A DNA stretch of 64,000 nt from Miltoncostaea sp963703045 (GCA_963703045.1 OY969782.1:806001-870000), one strand, 5' to 3'; positions 17,230 through 26,905 are shown, counted from the stretch's first letter. The notes: a model not told the origin generated them from the letters alone. A program made the numbers and translations.

Positions 17230-18693
17230 ATGACCGCATGGCGCTCCACCCTGGTCGCGGGCATCGTGTCGATCGCCGCGACGCTGCTCGTGGGGGTGGC
17301 GGCGCCCGGGTTCTCGGCCGCGGTGGCCGTGCCCGAATGGAGCCAGGTGCTGGCCGGTCTCGCGGCCGCGGGCGCCTGCGCGGCGGCCGCCGCGCACACC
17401 CGCGGCCGCGCCCGCGTCGTCTGGGCGCTCTTCGCGGCCGGACAGGTCCTCTGGGCGGCGACCGACGCGGCCTCGGGGATCTGGATGGCCACGGGCGCCA
17501 CGGTCCCCACGGTCAGCCCCCTCACCATCGGGTGGCTCGGCGTCTACGTCCCGATGCTCGGCGCGACGGTCATCCTCTACCGTCGCCTGCGGCCCGAGCG
17601 CGGCTGGCAGGGGGTGCTCGACGGCCTGATCGTCACCGTCGCGATCGTGGCGATCGCGTGGACGACGATCCTCGCGCCCGTCTCGTCCTCGGGGCCCGGG
17701 GGCCTCGCGGGCACCCTCATCGTCCTGCTGTATCCGGTGCTCGATCTCACCTGCTTCGCCGCGCTGGGGTGGGTGCTGCTGCGCAGCCGCTCCGGCGCCC
17801 CGACCTGGCTGCGCTGCGTGGTCGCGGCCTTCGGGCTGCAGGGCGCCGCGGGCCTCGCCCACGTCATCCCGATGCTCTACGACCACGACGCCACCCTGCT
17901 CGCCGCCTCGGTCTCGATCGGGGCGAGCACCTGCTGGGCGCTCGCCGGCGTGTCGCGGCGCGGGGCGGCCCAGCGTGCGTGGACGGCGGGGCGCCACGAC
18001 GCGCCCCCGGTCTGGAGCCAGATCGCTCCGTTCGTGCTCGGCGGCGGCATCGTCCTGCTCGGCGCCGCGCGTCCCGAACCCGAGATGCGGATCGCCGCCG
18101 CCCTCGCCGCGGTGCTGGTGAGCGTGAGGGCGATGGAGGCGATGCGGGTCGCACGCGGCCTGCTGTCCGAACGCGACCGCCTGCTCGTCATCGACCCCCT
18201 GACCGGCGCCTTCAACCGGCGGTTCCTGACCCACGAGAGCGAGCGGGCCTTCAACCTCGCCCGGCGCAGCGGCGACCGCCTCGCGGCGATCGCGCTCGAC
18301 CTCGACCACTTCAAGTCGGTCAACGACCGTCTGGGGCACGGGGTCGGCGACCGGCTGCTGGCGGCCGTCGCGTCAACGATCCGCCAGCAGCTGCGCTCGA
18401 GCGACCTGCTCTGCCGCCTGGGCGGAGACGAGTTCATCGTGCTGTGCCCCGGCACCGATGCCGACGGCGCGATGGTCGTCGCCGAGCGCATCCGCGTGCG
18501 CGTGCGCGAGCGCGCGGCGCGGGAGGTCCCCGAGATGTCCGTCACGACCTCGCTCGGGGTCGCCGCGTTCCCCGCGGACGGGGCCGACCCGGCCGCGCTG
18601 TTCCGCGCCGCCGACGAGGCCCTCTACACGGCCAAGCAGCGCGGACGCGACCTCACCGCCCGTTACGAGGCGCCGGAGCTCGTCGCCGGCTGA
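17230..18693 (+). CDS. Membrane diguanylate cyclase (GGDEF)
   Basis: A 487-residue protein with about nine N-terminal transmembrane helices (residues 8-300), a short linker (LLSERDRLLVIDPLTGAFNRR) and a GGDEF domain making c-di-GMP from two GTP. The active-site GGDEF is at about residue 398, and an RSSD inhibitory I-site lies five residues before it, so the enzyme should be active and feedback-inhibited. The membrane sensor is of an unrecognised, DUF-like type. It could supply the signal for the PilZ synthase about 7 kb away, but that link is inference. Confidence 0.9.
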   Translation: MTAWRSTLVAGIVSIAATLLVGVAAPGFSAAVAVPEWSQVLAGLAAAGACAAAAAHTRGRARVVWALFAAGQVLWAATDAASGIWMATGATVPTVSPLTIGWLGVYVPMLGATVILYRRLRPERGWQGVLDGLIVTVAIVAIAWTTILAPVSSSGPGGLAGTLIVLLYPVLDLTCFAALGWVLLRSRSGAPTWLRCVVAAFGLQGAAGLAHVIPMLYDHDATLLAASVSIGASTCWALAGVSRRGAAQRAWTAGRHDAPPVWSQIAPFVLGGGIVLLGAARPEPEMRIAAALAAVLVSVRAMEAMRVARGLLSERDRLLVIDPLTGAFNRRFLTHESERAFNLARRSGDRLAAIALDLDHFKSVNDRLGHGVGDRLLAAVASTIRQQLRSSDLLCRLGGDEFIVLCPGTDADGAMVVAERIRVRVRERAAREVPEMSVTTSLGVAAFPADGADPAALFRAADEALYTAKQRGRDLTARYEAPELVAG

Positions 18694-18751
18694 GGCGGCG
18701 GCCCCGGGGCGGGGCGTTGGTACAGTCGTGGTGCGCCGGTCGCACCGCCGC

Positions 18752-18822
18752 GCGGGTGTAGCTCAACGGTAGAGCACTGGCCTTCCAAGCCATCGACGGG
18801 GGTTCGACTCCCCTCACCCGCT
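18752..18822 (+). tRNA. tRNA-Gly (anticodon TCC)
   Basis: The 71-nt cloverleaf has acceptor GCGGGTG/CACCCGC and discriminator T. The anticodon loop is CTTCCAA (anticodon TCC), the D-arm GCTC...GAGC and the T-loop GTTCGACTC. No CCA is encoded. It stands between the diguanylate cyclase and the mscL terminus. Confidence 0.96.
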
Positions 18823-18837
18823 TTCCACGGCTCCCGG

Positions 18838-19311
18838 TCAGCCGCCCTTCACCAGCACGGCCGACAGGATGCCCCCGCCGCCGTCGCTGACGCTCACGAC
18901 CTTCCACCCCGCCTCGGCACGGGCGGTCAGCGCGGTGGCCAGGGCGTCGGGCGACCCGGACTCGACCGCGTACTCGGGCGACGGCACGTCCGGGTCGCCC
19001 TCCTTCTCGAATCGGCCCTTGACCGCGCGATAGGGGCGGACCACGAGGAAGAACACGATCGCCGCGATCATCAGGAAGGTGATCAGCGCGTTGACGACGA
19101 GGCCGTACTGGAAGCGGCTGCCGTTGATCGTGACGTCGAGCTCGGCGAAGTCGGGTTGCCCGCCGATCGCGGCGATCAGCGGGGTGATCACGTTGGCCAC
19201 GAAGGCGCTGATCACCGCGCCGAAGGCGGTGGCGATGACGACCGCGACGGCCAGGGACACGACGTCGCCCTTGAGCACGAACTCCTTGAAGTCCTTCAGG
19301 GCCGAGCTCAC
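18838..19311 (-). CDS. mscL: Large-conductance mechanosensitive channel with C-terminal extension
   Basis: A 157-residue MscL homologue, a pentameric channel opened by membrane tension during hypo-osmotic shock. The N-terminal helix and first membrane span (KDFKEFVLKGDVVSLAVAVV, AFGAVISAFVANVITPLI), the periplasmic loop and the second span (LITFLMIAAIVFFLVVRPY) are standard. From about residue 110 there is a non-standard tail (PEYAVESGSPDALATALTARA, then EAGWKVVSVSDGGGGILSAVLVK). It replaces the usual cytoplasmic helical bundle and looks like a small alpha/beta domain of the DUF4177 style. The GTG at 19311 follows a GGAG-like ribosome site. Confidence 0.88.
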   Translation of the reverse strand: MSSALKDFKEFVLKGDVVSLAVAVVIATAFGAVISAFVANVITPLIAAIGGQPDFAELDVTINGSRFQYGLVVNALITFLMIAAIVFFLVVRPYRAVKGRFEKEGDPDVPSPEYAVESGSPDALATALTARAEAGWKVVSVSDGGGGILSAVLVKGG

Positions 19312-19405
19312 GGACGGGTCTCCTCGGTCGCGGGCGCGCGGCGGCGGCACGGCGCGCGTGGTCGCCCGAACCCTAGCCACGCCGGTCCTACGGGCGGCGG
19401 CGGGA

Positions 19406-19979
19406 TCAGTCGGTCGCGCCCACGATCACGGCGACCACGATCGTGATGGCGATGATCGCCAGCTCGATCCATCCCAGCGCCCGCCCCACGCGCGCCCGCT
19501 GCTCGCCCGCGAGGCCCGGGTCGGCCGCGATCTCGCGAAGGGCCTGGTTCGCGACGACGATCGCCGCGGTCGAGACGAGGATCGGGATGGTCACGAAGCC
19601 GGCGGCGCCGAGGATCAGCGCCACCGTCGCCCGCCGCGACTCGACGGGGGCAGCGCTCGCGGGGCGCGAAACCGGGGCCGGCGCTCCGGTCCCGGGGGGG
19701 TCCGGCCCTGGATCCCAGGCCGCGGGGTCCTGCCCGCCGTGGTCGCCGTCGGCGTCCGCGCCGTCATCGGCCATCCCCCGGGCGTCGACCGCGTCGCGTA
19801 CGACCCGGGGCGACGGCGCCGCGTTGCGGTGCGCGATCAGCAGGTCGTCGAGGGCCGCGTCGACCGCGTCGGGGTCGAGGTCGCCGAGCTCGCGCCGGTA
19901 GCGGTCGCCGGCGCCGGGCTCACCCGGCCAGGTCGAACTCGATGCGGTCGCTGATCCGGCTCCACGGGTCGTCGCGCAT
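19406..19979 (-). CDS. DUF4190-like membrane protein, frameshifted
   Basis: The ATG at 19979 begins MRDDPWSRISDRIEFDLAG and then hits a stop. With one base removed in the C3 run at 19923-19925 the frame continues EPGAGDRYRRELGDLDPDAV into the long downstream frame without interruption. The corrected product is about 190 residues: an acidic helical N-terminus, a Pro/Gly/Asp-rich linker, then two transmembrane helices (TVALILGAAGFVTIPILVS and LGWIELAIIAITIVVAVIV) as in DUF4190-type proteins. Function unknown. A shorter start at 19774 is possible if the upstream part is not translated. Confidence 0.6.
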
Positions 19980-20011
19980 CCGGCCAGGCTACTCCGCCGC
20001 CACGGCCGGGC

Positions 20012-20040
20012 GGGGCGGCCCGTGGGTCACGGGCCGCCCC
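20012..20040 (-). terminator. Strong hairpin terminator
   Basis: GGGGCGGCCCGTG (20012-20024), a 3-base loop and CACGGGCCGCCCC (20028-20040) form a perfect 13-bp stem. It lies 11 bases past the stop (20051) of the FN3/FecR-like gene on the minus strand. Confidence 0.85.
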
Positions 20041-20050
20041 GGGGACGTGC

Positions 20051-21256
20051 TCAGCCGGGTGAGCCCTTGCGGGCGGGGGGCGTGCGGTCGGCACGCGCCC
20101 GGCCCGAGCCCACGGCGGCCTTCGCGCGCGCGAGGTACGAGCGGCCCGCGGTGACCAGCACGCCGCGCCCGGTGCGCAGGTCGCGCACCAGCACCGCCCC
20201 CTCGCGGACGCGGGTGAGGGTGCCGTCGCATCGGTTGACCGTCAGCCACTCGGTGCCCCGCACCGTCGCCACGCTGTTCGCGCCCTCGGTGCGGTAGCGC
20301 CCGTTGCGGTCCTTGCCCCAGAGGGCCGGCCGGCGTGAGGCGGCGCGGCCGTTCCGGCGGGCGTCCTCGGAGTGCCCGCGCGCCGCGCCGGCGGGTCGGG
20401 AGCATCCGGTCGCGGCCTGCAGACGCAGCCGCACGATGCCCGAACCGGTGCGCGCCTGGCGCACGGTGAACGTGCCACCCCAGAACGAGGCGGTCTGGAC
20501 GGCGCCATCCGGAAGGGCCGTGGTCATGGTGATCCGCCCGCGGCGGGTGTCGATGACCGACCCGATCGGGATGGCCGCACCCGACGAGAGGGGCGCGAAA
20601 CGCTCCGAGCCGGGCAGGCGCACCAGCACCGTGCCCGCGGCGGGAGCCACGGCCATCCGCTCGCCGATGACCGGCGACGCCGCGAGGACGGGGGCGAGGG
20701 GGTCGGCGTCCGGCTGGTCGTCCGGGGGAGTCGGGCGACCCCCGCCTCCGCCGCCGCCGCCGAGGGGCGAGGTGGCGCCCGGCAGGCCCGGGAGCGCCGG
20801 CAACGACGGCACGGCCGTGCCGTCCGCGACCCCCGACGCCAGCGTCGTGACGGTCGCGTCGGGCCCGGCGACCGTCGCGAAGGCGTTCGACGCGACCACC
20901 CGGAAGTGGTGCACCGTGCCCGGCGCGAGGCCGTCGAGCGTCAGCACGCGGGTCCGCGGCAGCAGCGATCCGGGGATGGTCTGCGCGGCCGTCTGCGCGC
21001 CGTACGCCGGCGTGGGCCCGTACTCGACCCGGACGGTGGTGGCGACGAGGTTGGTGATCACCACCGCGCTGACCGTCGCCTGGGTCTCGCTCGCGCCGGT
21101 GACGGCGACCGAGCCGAGCACAGGGAGGGCGGTGGCCTGGATCTCGGGCGCCGCGGCGCCCGTGGGCACCACGTCGAGCGGGGTCGCGAGGGTCGCGGGC
21201 ACGGCGAGGGCGGCGAGCAGCGCGACGGTGAGGTACGGGTGAGGACTCATGCTCAT
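20051..21256 (-). CDS. Secreted FN3 plus FecR-like domain protein
   Basis: A 401-residue exported protein with a signal peptide (about 1-25). It has a fibronectin type III-like domain (TGASETQATVSAVVITN to FRVVASNAFATVAGPDATV), a Gly8 run with a Pro/Asp linker (about 170-190), and a C-terminal region with a FecR-like core: GSVIDTRRGRITMTTALPDG, SFWGGTFTVRQ, LWGKDRNGRYRTEGANSVA, TVRGTEWLTVNRC and VREGAVLVRDLRTGRGV. The same C-terminal architecture recurs in the next upstream gene (21336-23322), so the pair arose by duplication. FecR-like domains often sense or display at the surface; the role here is unknown. Confidence 0.75.
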   Translation of the reverse strand: MSMSPHPYLTVALLAALAVPATLATPLDVVPTGAAAPEIQATALPVLGSVAVTGASETQATVSAVVITNLVATTVRVEYGPTPAYGAQTAAQTIPGSLLPRTRVLTLDGLAPGTVHHFRVVASNAFATVAGPDATVTTLASGVADGTAVPSLPALPGLPGATSPLGGGGGGGGRPTPPDDQPDADPLAPVLAASPVIGERMAVAPAAGTVLVRLPGSERFAPLSSGAAIPIGSVIDTRRGRITMTTALPDGAVQTASFWGGTFTVRQARTGSGIVRLRLQAATGCSRPAGAARGHSEDARRNGRAASRRPALWGKDRNGRYRTEGANSVATVRGTEWLTVNRCDGTLTRVREGAVLVRDLRTGRGVLVTAGRSYLARAKAAVGSGRARADRTPPARKGSPG

Positions 21257-21335
21257 CTCATCGGCCGGTGGCCGCCGAACCGTTACCGGGGCGAGGAGAT
21301 GCCCATGTCGCCGGCCCGCGAGAGCCCGATGGCGC

Positions 21336-23322
21336 TCAGCGCGGGGCGCGGGCGAGGTAGGAGCGACCCGCCGTCACCCGCACCGTGCGCCCGCGCCGCA
21401 GGTCGCGCACGAGCACGACCCCCTCGCGCACCCGCGTGTAGGTGCCGTCGCAGCGCTCGACGGTCTGCCAGATCGTGCCGCGCACGGTCGCGACGCTGTT
21501 CGCGCCGTCCGTGCGGTAGCGGCCGTTCTTGTCGGAGCCCCAGAGCGTGGGCCGGCGCGATGGACGGCGGCGCGCACGGCGCGCGTCCTCGGAGTGGCCG
21601 GCGCGGGCCGGGGTCGTGCGCGGGCATCCGGTCGCCGCCGGCATCCTGAGGCGGACCTGGCCCGAGGTGCGCTGCTGGCGCACCGAGAAGAGCCCGCCCC
21701 AGAAGGTGGCGGTCTGCGCGCGCCCGCCGGGCAGGGCCGTGGTCAGGCCGACGTGCCCTCGGCGGGTGTCGAAGACGGTGCCGACCGGCAGCGCACCGGC
21801 GTCCTCCAGCGGGACGAACCCCGGGGAGCCCGGCACCCGCACGCGCACGACGCCCACCGTGGGGGTGGCGGCGACCCGCCGCCCGATCACCGGCGCCGGG
21901 ACGGGCGCCGCATCGGCGTCGGGCGTGGCGGGCTCGACGGGTGTGAAGGGATCGGTGGGCACGAGGGGGTCGATGATGGTCGGTGGCGGCGGCGGGCGGC
22001 GGGGCGGCGTTGGGACGGCGGGGGCGGGGGCGGTCGCGGCGGTCGTGAAGGTCCGGTCGGGACCCGCCGCCGTGGCCGTGGGGTTCGAGGCGACGACACG
22101 GTAGTGGTAGGTCGTCTCCGGGCTGAGCCCGGTCAGGTCCACGCTGCGCACCTGCGACCCGCCCGCCGCCGGGGCGACCGCGGCGGCCGTCTGCTGGCCG
22201 TACGCCGTGGTCGGTCCCCACTCGACGGAGTAGGTGGTGCTCTCGGCGTTGGGCGCGACGGTCGCCTCGACCCTCGCCGAGTCGTGCGCGACGCCCGAGG
22301 TCGTCGTGCCGCGGACGGCAGGGCCGACGGTGATGCGGCCGACGCCGCCGGGGTTGGCGAGCTCGGTGAACCAGATCGCCCCGTCGGCACCGGAGGTGAT
22401 GCCGGTCGGCTCGGCGTTCGACGTCAGGCCGGTCTGGAACGTGGTGACGACCCCGGACGGCGTGATGCGGGCGATCCAGCCGGGGTCCCTCTGGAAGGTG
22501 AACCAGAGGTTGCCGTCGGCGCCCGCGGTGATGCCGTCGGGGGTCCTTGTCGGTGAGACCGGCCGGGAACTCCGTGATGACGCCGGCGGGCGTGATGCGG
22601 CCGATGCGGCCGGGGTTCGCCTTCTCGGTGAACCAGAGGTTGCCGTCGGGGCCCGCGGTGATGTCGGTCGGATGGGAGTTGCTCGTCAGCCCCGCCGCCG
22701 CTCCGAAGACGGTGGCCACGCCCGCCGGGGTGATGCGCCCGATCCCGCCGGGGTCCTTGTCGAGCGTGTACCAGAGGTTGCCGTCGGGGCCGGCCGCGAT
22801 GCTCGTCGGATCCTTGTCGGTGACGCCCGTCGGGAACTCGGTGATGACGCCGGCGGGTGTGATGCGCCCGATGCGGCCGGGGTTCGACTTCTCGGTGAAC
22901 CAGAGGGCGCCGTCGGGCCCCGCCGTGATGTCGGTCGGCAGCGAGTTCGTCGTCAGCCCGGTCGTGAAGGTCGTCACGGTCCCCGACGCGGGGGACACGC
23001 GCGCGATGTACCCCGGGTCCTTCTGGAGCGTGAACCAGAGGTTGCCGTCGGGCCCGGCGGTGATGCCGGTCGGCTCCGATCCGCTCGGGATGCCGGCGGT
23101 GAACTCGTTCACCGACCCGGCCGGGGTCAGCCGGGCGATGCCGCTGCCGCTGCCGAACTGGGTCAGCCAGACGTTTCCGTCGGGCCCGGCGGTGATGCCG
23201 GTCGGCTCGCGGTTGGCGGTGAAGCCGCCGAACTCGGTGATGGTCGGGGCGGCGGAGGCCGCGGCGGGGGCCATGAGGGCGCCGACCACGGCGAGCACGA
23301 TCGGGAGTCTGCGCACGGACAT
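21336..23322 (-). CDS. Vgb-like seven-bladed propeller with FN3 and FecR-like tail, frameshifted
   Basis: A secreted protein of about 660 residues. The ATG at 23322 (MSVRRLPIVLAVVGALM) opens a signal peptide. Seven repeats of about 45 residues follow, each with PTGITAGPDGNLWFT or a close variant, the blade pattern of virginiamycin B lyase and SMP-30-like propellers. Then come an FN3-like domain, a Pro-rich linker and the same FecR-like tail as the neighbouring paralogue. The frame breaks inside blade 6 at a G5 run (22539-22543); one fewer G restores DKDPDGITAGADGNLWFT. True Vgb lyases open streptogramins in the cytoplasm. Here export and the tail argue for a binding or surface role. Confidence 0.75.
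22320..23230 (-). repeat. Seven tandem propeller-blade repeats (~135-145 bp)
   Basis: Seven coding repeats encode PTxITAGPDGNLWFT-type blades. They alternate in two flavours. Even blades continue with Q/D-KDPGYIAR-like sequence and odd blades with EKSNPGRIGR-like sequence, so the array grew by duplicating two-blade units. One sequencing-type frameshift lies in blade 6. Confidence 0.75.
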
Positions 23323-23364
23323 GGCATCGGCGCGCGCGGGCCGGGTCTTGACCACCCGGCGACC

Positions 23365-24971
23365 TCAGTTGATGCGGCGCTCCCGCCCGGCCCACTCGCG
23401 CTCGCGGAGCTCGAACTTGCGCACCTTCCCGGTGGAGGTGCGCGGCAGCTCGTCGATCAGCTCGACGGCGTCGGGGCACTTGTAGCCGGCGAGCCGGCCG
23501 CGCACGTGGGCGCGCAGCGCCTCGGGGTCGGCGACGGCTCCGGGACGCAGCACCACGAACGCCTTCGGTCGCTCGCCCCAGCGCTCGTCGGGCACGCCCA
23601 CGACGGCGGCCTCGCGCACGTCCGGGTGGCTCGTCGAGGGCCTGCTCGACCTCGATGGTCGAGATGTTCTCGCCCCCGGAGATGACGACGTCCTTGGCCC
23701 GGTCGCGCAGCTCGATGTAGCCGTCGGGGTGGTGCACGCCGAGGTCGCCCGAGTGGAAGACGCCGCCGCGGAACGCCGCCGCGGTGGCCTCGGGGTCGTC
23801 GAAGTAGCCCTTCATGACGTTGTTGCCGCTCATGACGACCTCCCCGACCGAGACCCCGTCGCGCGGCACGTCGGCGCCGTCCGGTCCCACGACGCGGATC
23901 GGGTCGGCCATCACCATCGCCACCCCCTGGCGCGAGAGCAGTCGCGCGCGCTCGCCGGGCTCCTCCCCCTCCCATCCGGTCTGCCACTGGCACACGGTGT
24001 GCGGCCCGTAGGTCTCGGTGAGCCCGTAGACGTGGACCACGCGGGCGCCGAGGGCCTCGGTGCGCGCGAGCACGGTCGGGTTGGGCGGGGCGGCGGCGGT
24101 CATGACGCAGAGCGGGCGCTCGAGGGGGTGGGCCGCGGGGTCGTTGACCAGCATCGCGAGCACGGCGGGCGCGCCGTTGAGGTGCGTCACACCCTGCTCG
24201 TCGATCAGGCGCCAGATGTCGTCGCCGCGCACCTGGCGCATGCACACCTGGGTGCCGCCCGCGGCGACGATCGCCCACGGGTGGCACCAGCCGTTGCAGT
24301 GGAACATCGGCAGGGTCCACAGGTAGACGGTCGCGGGCCCGTGGGCGGCGGTGAGGTTCTCGCCGAGCGCGTTGAGGTACGCGCCGCGGTGGGTGTACAT
24401 GACGCCCTTCGGCGCCCCGGTGGTGCCCGAGGTGTAGTTGATCGCGATCGTCGCGTCCTCGTCGTCGACCGCCCACGGCAGCGCGGCGGCATCGGCGCCG
24501 CGCGCCCGCAGCTCCCGCGTAAGGGGTGCCCGGGAGGCCCGGCGCGAGGCCGGCGTCGTCGTCCCAGACGACCTCCTCCACACCGAGGGCGCCGATCACC
24601 GGACCGATCGTCTCGGCCAGCCCGGTGTCGGCCACGAGGACGCGCGCGCCCGAGTGGAGGCAGATCGAGCGCACCTCCTCGGGGTGCAACCGCGTGTTGA
24701 CGGCCACGAGCACGGCGCCGGCCAGCGGCACGGCGAAGTGGGCGACGACCAGCGCCGGCGTGTTGGGGCACAGGTACGCCACCCGGTCGCCGGGCCCGAC
24801 CCCCGACGCCCGCAGTCCGGCCGCGACGCGCTGCACCTCGCCGGCGAGCTCGCGGTAGGTGATGCGGCGGTCGCCGTGCACCACCGCGGTCACCCCGGCG
24901 AAGACGTCGGCCGAGCGCTCGAGGAAGGCGAGCGGGGTCAGGGGGGTGATGTGCACCGGGCGAGTGGTCAT
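23365..24971 (-). CDS. Acyl-CoA synthetase (AMP-binding), two frameshifts
   Basis: A 534-residue or so ANL-superfamily ligase that activates a fatty or related acid to acyl-AMP and then acyl-CoA. Motifs are the P-loop YTSGTTGAPKGV, VYGLTETYGP (A5), GYIELRDRAKDVVISGGENIS (hinge A8) and the catalytic Lys in PRTSTGKVRK (A10). The ATG at 24971 begins MTTRPVHITPLTPLAFLERS. Two single-base events break it. A G4 run at 24523-24526 is one short, and a doubled G near 23629 is one long (it should read EQALDEHPDVREAAVVGVPDE). Both repairs give a continuous normal protein. It resembles medium-chain or short-chain ligases; the substrate is unknown. Confidence 0.9.
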
Positions 24972-25027
24972 CGCGCGTTCCTACGGGGCCGGGCGGCGGC
25001 GGTCAACCCCCGTCATGATGCCGCGTC

Positions 25028-26905
25028 GTGGAGCCCGCCCTCCTCGCCCTCGCGCTCGTCGTCACCGTCGGCGTGGTCGCCGGGGCCTGCCGGCGCTTCG
25101 GCTGGTCGCCGCCCCCCGTCCTGGTGGTGGTCGGCATCGCCGCGTCCTACCTGCCGTTCGTGCCCGAGTTCGAGCTCGACCCCGAGCTGGTGCTGCTCGG
25201 CCTGCTGCCGCCGCTGCTCTACGCCGCGGCGATCCGCACCTCGCTGATCGACTTCCGGGCCAACACCTACGCCATCCTGCTGCTGTCGGTCGGCGCCATC
25301 GTCGTGAGCACGCTGGCCGTCGGGCTGGTCGCGTGGTGGATCATCCCGGGCGTCTCGCTGGCGGCCGCGATCGCGCTCGGCGCGGTCGTCGCGCCGCCCG
25401 ACGCCGTCGCCGCGACCGCCATCGCCCGCAAGGTCGGCATGCCGCGGAGGATCGTGACCATCCTCGAGGGCGAGAGCCTGGTCAACGACGCGACCGCACT
25501 GGTCGCCCTGAGCGTCTCGATCACGGCCATCACCGGCAGCGTGGGCGCCCTCGACATCGGGTGGGAGGCCCTGCGCGCGGCCGGCGGCGGGCTGGTGATC
25601 GGCGTCGTCGTGGCGCAGGCGCTGTCGTTCGTGCGCGCGCGCATCGACGACCCCGTGCTCGACACCCTGCTCTCGTTCACCGCGCCGTTCGTGGCCTTCC
25701 TGCCGGCCGAGGCGATCCACTCGTCCGGCGTCCTGGCCGTCGTCGTCACCGGCCTGCTGCTCGGGCACCGCGCCCCGGTGCTGCAGTCGGCGACCTCGCG
25801 GATCAACGAGACCGTCAACTGGCGCACCGTCCAGTTCATGCTCGAGAACGCCGTCTTCCTGCTGATCGGCCTGCAGCTGCGGACGATCGTGCGAGGACGT
25901 CGATCGCAGCGACATCGGCGTGCTGCGGCTGGCGCTGATCTGCGTGACGGTGCTGCTGGCGGTCGTGCTGGTGCGCTTCGCCTACGTGTTCGGCTCGCAG
26001 GCGGTCCATCGCTTCGGCGGCCGCGCGGATGCGCCGGCGCAGCTGGCCCACCAGCTCGTCGACCGTCGTCTCGTGGGCGGGCATGCGGGGCGTGGTCACC
26101 CTGGCCGCGGCGTTCCTGCTGCCCGGCCGAGACGCCCCGGCGGGAGGTGCTGCTGCTCGCCGCCTTCACGGTCGTGGCCGGGACCCTGCTGGTGCTCAGC
26201 CCGACCCTGCCGTGGCTCGTGCGCCGGCTCGGCCTGGCGGGGCCCGACGCCGCCGAGGACGCCCTGCAGGCGGCGGCGCTGGCCGACGAGGCGTCGCGGG
26301 CCGGGCTCGCACGCCTCGACGAGATCGTCGCCGACGACGACCCGCCCGAGATCGTCGACGACCTGCGCCGGCGCGCCGCGCGGCGCCCGAACGCGCTCTG
26401 GGAGCGCCTCGGGCGCGCGAACGACGAGCTCGAGCCGCCGTCCGCCGCCTATGCCCGCCTGCGCCTGCAGATGCTCCGGGCCGAGCGGGGAGCGATCGTC
26501 GAGCGCCGCGACAGCGGCAGCATCGACGACGAGGTGCTCCGTGAGGCCCTGGCGATGGTCGACCGCGAGGAGTCGCTGCTCGATCGCCTCGACGGCGCGC
26601 AGGCGGTCCGCGCCACGGAGCTGGTGGCCCCGGCCCGCACCTCCGGCGACTGCGCCCACCTGCGCACGACGCGCCGGCCTCGGCCACGCCGGCGACGCCC
26701 GGCGCCTGCGAGGAGTGCCTGCGCGACGGCACCCGGTGGGTGCACCTGCGCATGTGCCTGGACTGCGGCCACGTCGGTTGCTGCGACAGCTCGGTGGGGC
26801 GCCATGCCGACCGCGCACTTCCACGAGACGTCCCACCCGGTCATGCGCAGCGTCGAGCCGGGCGAGGCCTGGCGGTGGTGCTACGTGGACGAGCACCTCG
26901 GCTGA
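25028..26905 (+). CDS. CPA1 Na+/H+ antiporter with C-terminal UBP-type zinc finger, multiple frameshifts
   Basis: The N-terminal 290 residues are a monovalent cation/proton antiporter with 10-12 helices and the ion-site segments VVAPPDAVAATAIA and EGESLVNDATALV. A helical cytoplasmic region (ADEASRAGLARLDEIV..., EREESLLDRL-like) follows, then a UBP-type zinc finger: CAHL, CEECL, CLDCGHVGCC, HADRHFHETSHPVMRS. At least five single-base shifts break the frame, near 25890, 26010-26030, 26121, 26665 and 26815. Correcting each restores family sequence. Antiporter/zf-UBP fusions are known in actinobacteria, but what the finger binds in a bacterium without ubiquitin is unclear. GTG start at 25028. 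Confidence 0.85.
   Translation: MEPALLALALVVTVGVVAGACRRFGWSPPPVLVVVGIAASYLPFVPEFELDPELVLLGLLPPLLYAAAIRTSLIDFRANTYAILLLSVGAIVVSTLAVGLVAWWIIPGVSLAAAIALGAVVAPPDAVAATAIARKVGMPRRIVTILEGESLVNDATALVALSVSITAITGSVGALDIGWEALRAAGGGLVIGVVVAQALSFVRARIDDPVLDTLLSFTAPFVAFLPAEAIHSSGVLAVVVTGLLLGHRAPVLQSATSRINETVNWRTVQFMLENAVFLLIGLQLRTIVRGRRSQRHRRAAAGADLRDGAAGGRAGALRLRVRLAGGPSLRRPRGCAGAAGPPARRPSSRGRACGAWSPWPRRSCCPAETPRREVLLLAAFTVVAGTLLVLSPTLPWLVRRLGLAGPDAAEDALQAAALADEASRAGLARLDEIVADDDPPEIVDDLRRRAARRPNALWERLGRANDELEPPSAAYARLRLQMLRAERGAIVERRDSGSIDDEVLREALAMVDREESLLDRLDGAQAVRATELVAPARTSGDCAHLRTTRRPRPRRRRPAPARSACATAPGGCTCACAWTAATSVAATARWGAMPTAHFHETSHPVMRSVEPGEAWRWCYVDEHLG

Noticed and set aside
20740..20770. CCGCC repeat tract as a possible simple-sequence element
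   Set aside because: It encodes the Gly8 linker of the FN3/FecR-like protein and is explained by coding.
22424..24583. A 719-codon frame joining an acyl-CoA ligase part to propeller-region sequence
   Set aside because: It is an artefact of two frameshifts in the ligase and runs into the wrong frame of the propeller gene.
23365..24971. Calling frameshifted genes pseudogenes
   Set aside because: Changes are single bases, mostly in homopolymers, with conserved sequence on both sides and an essential gene among them; error is more likely.
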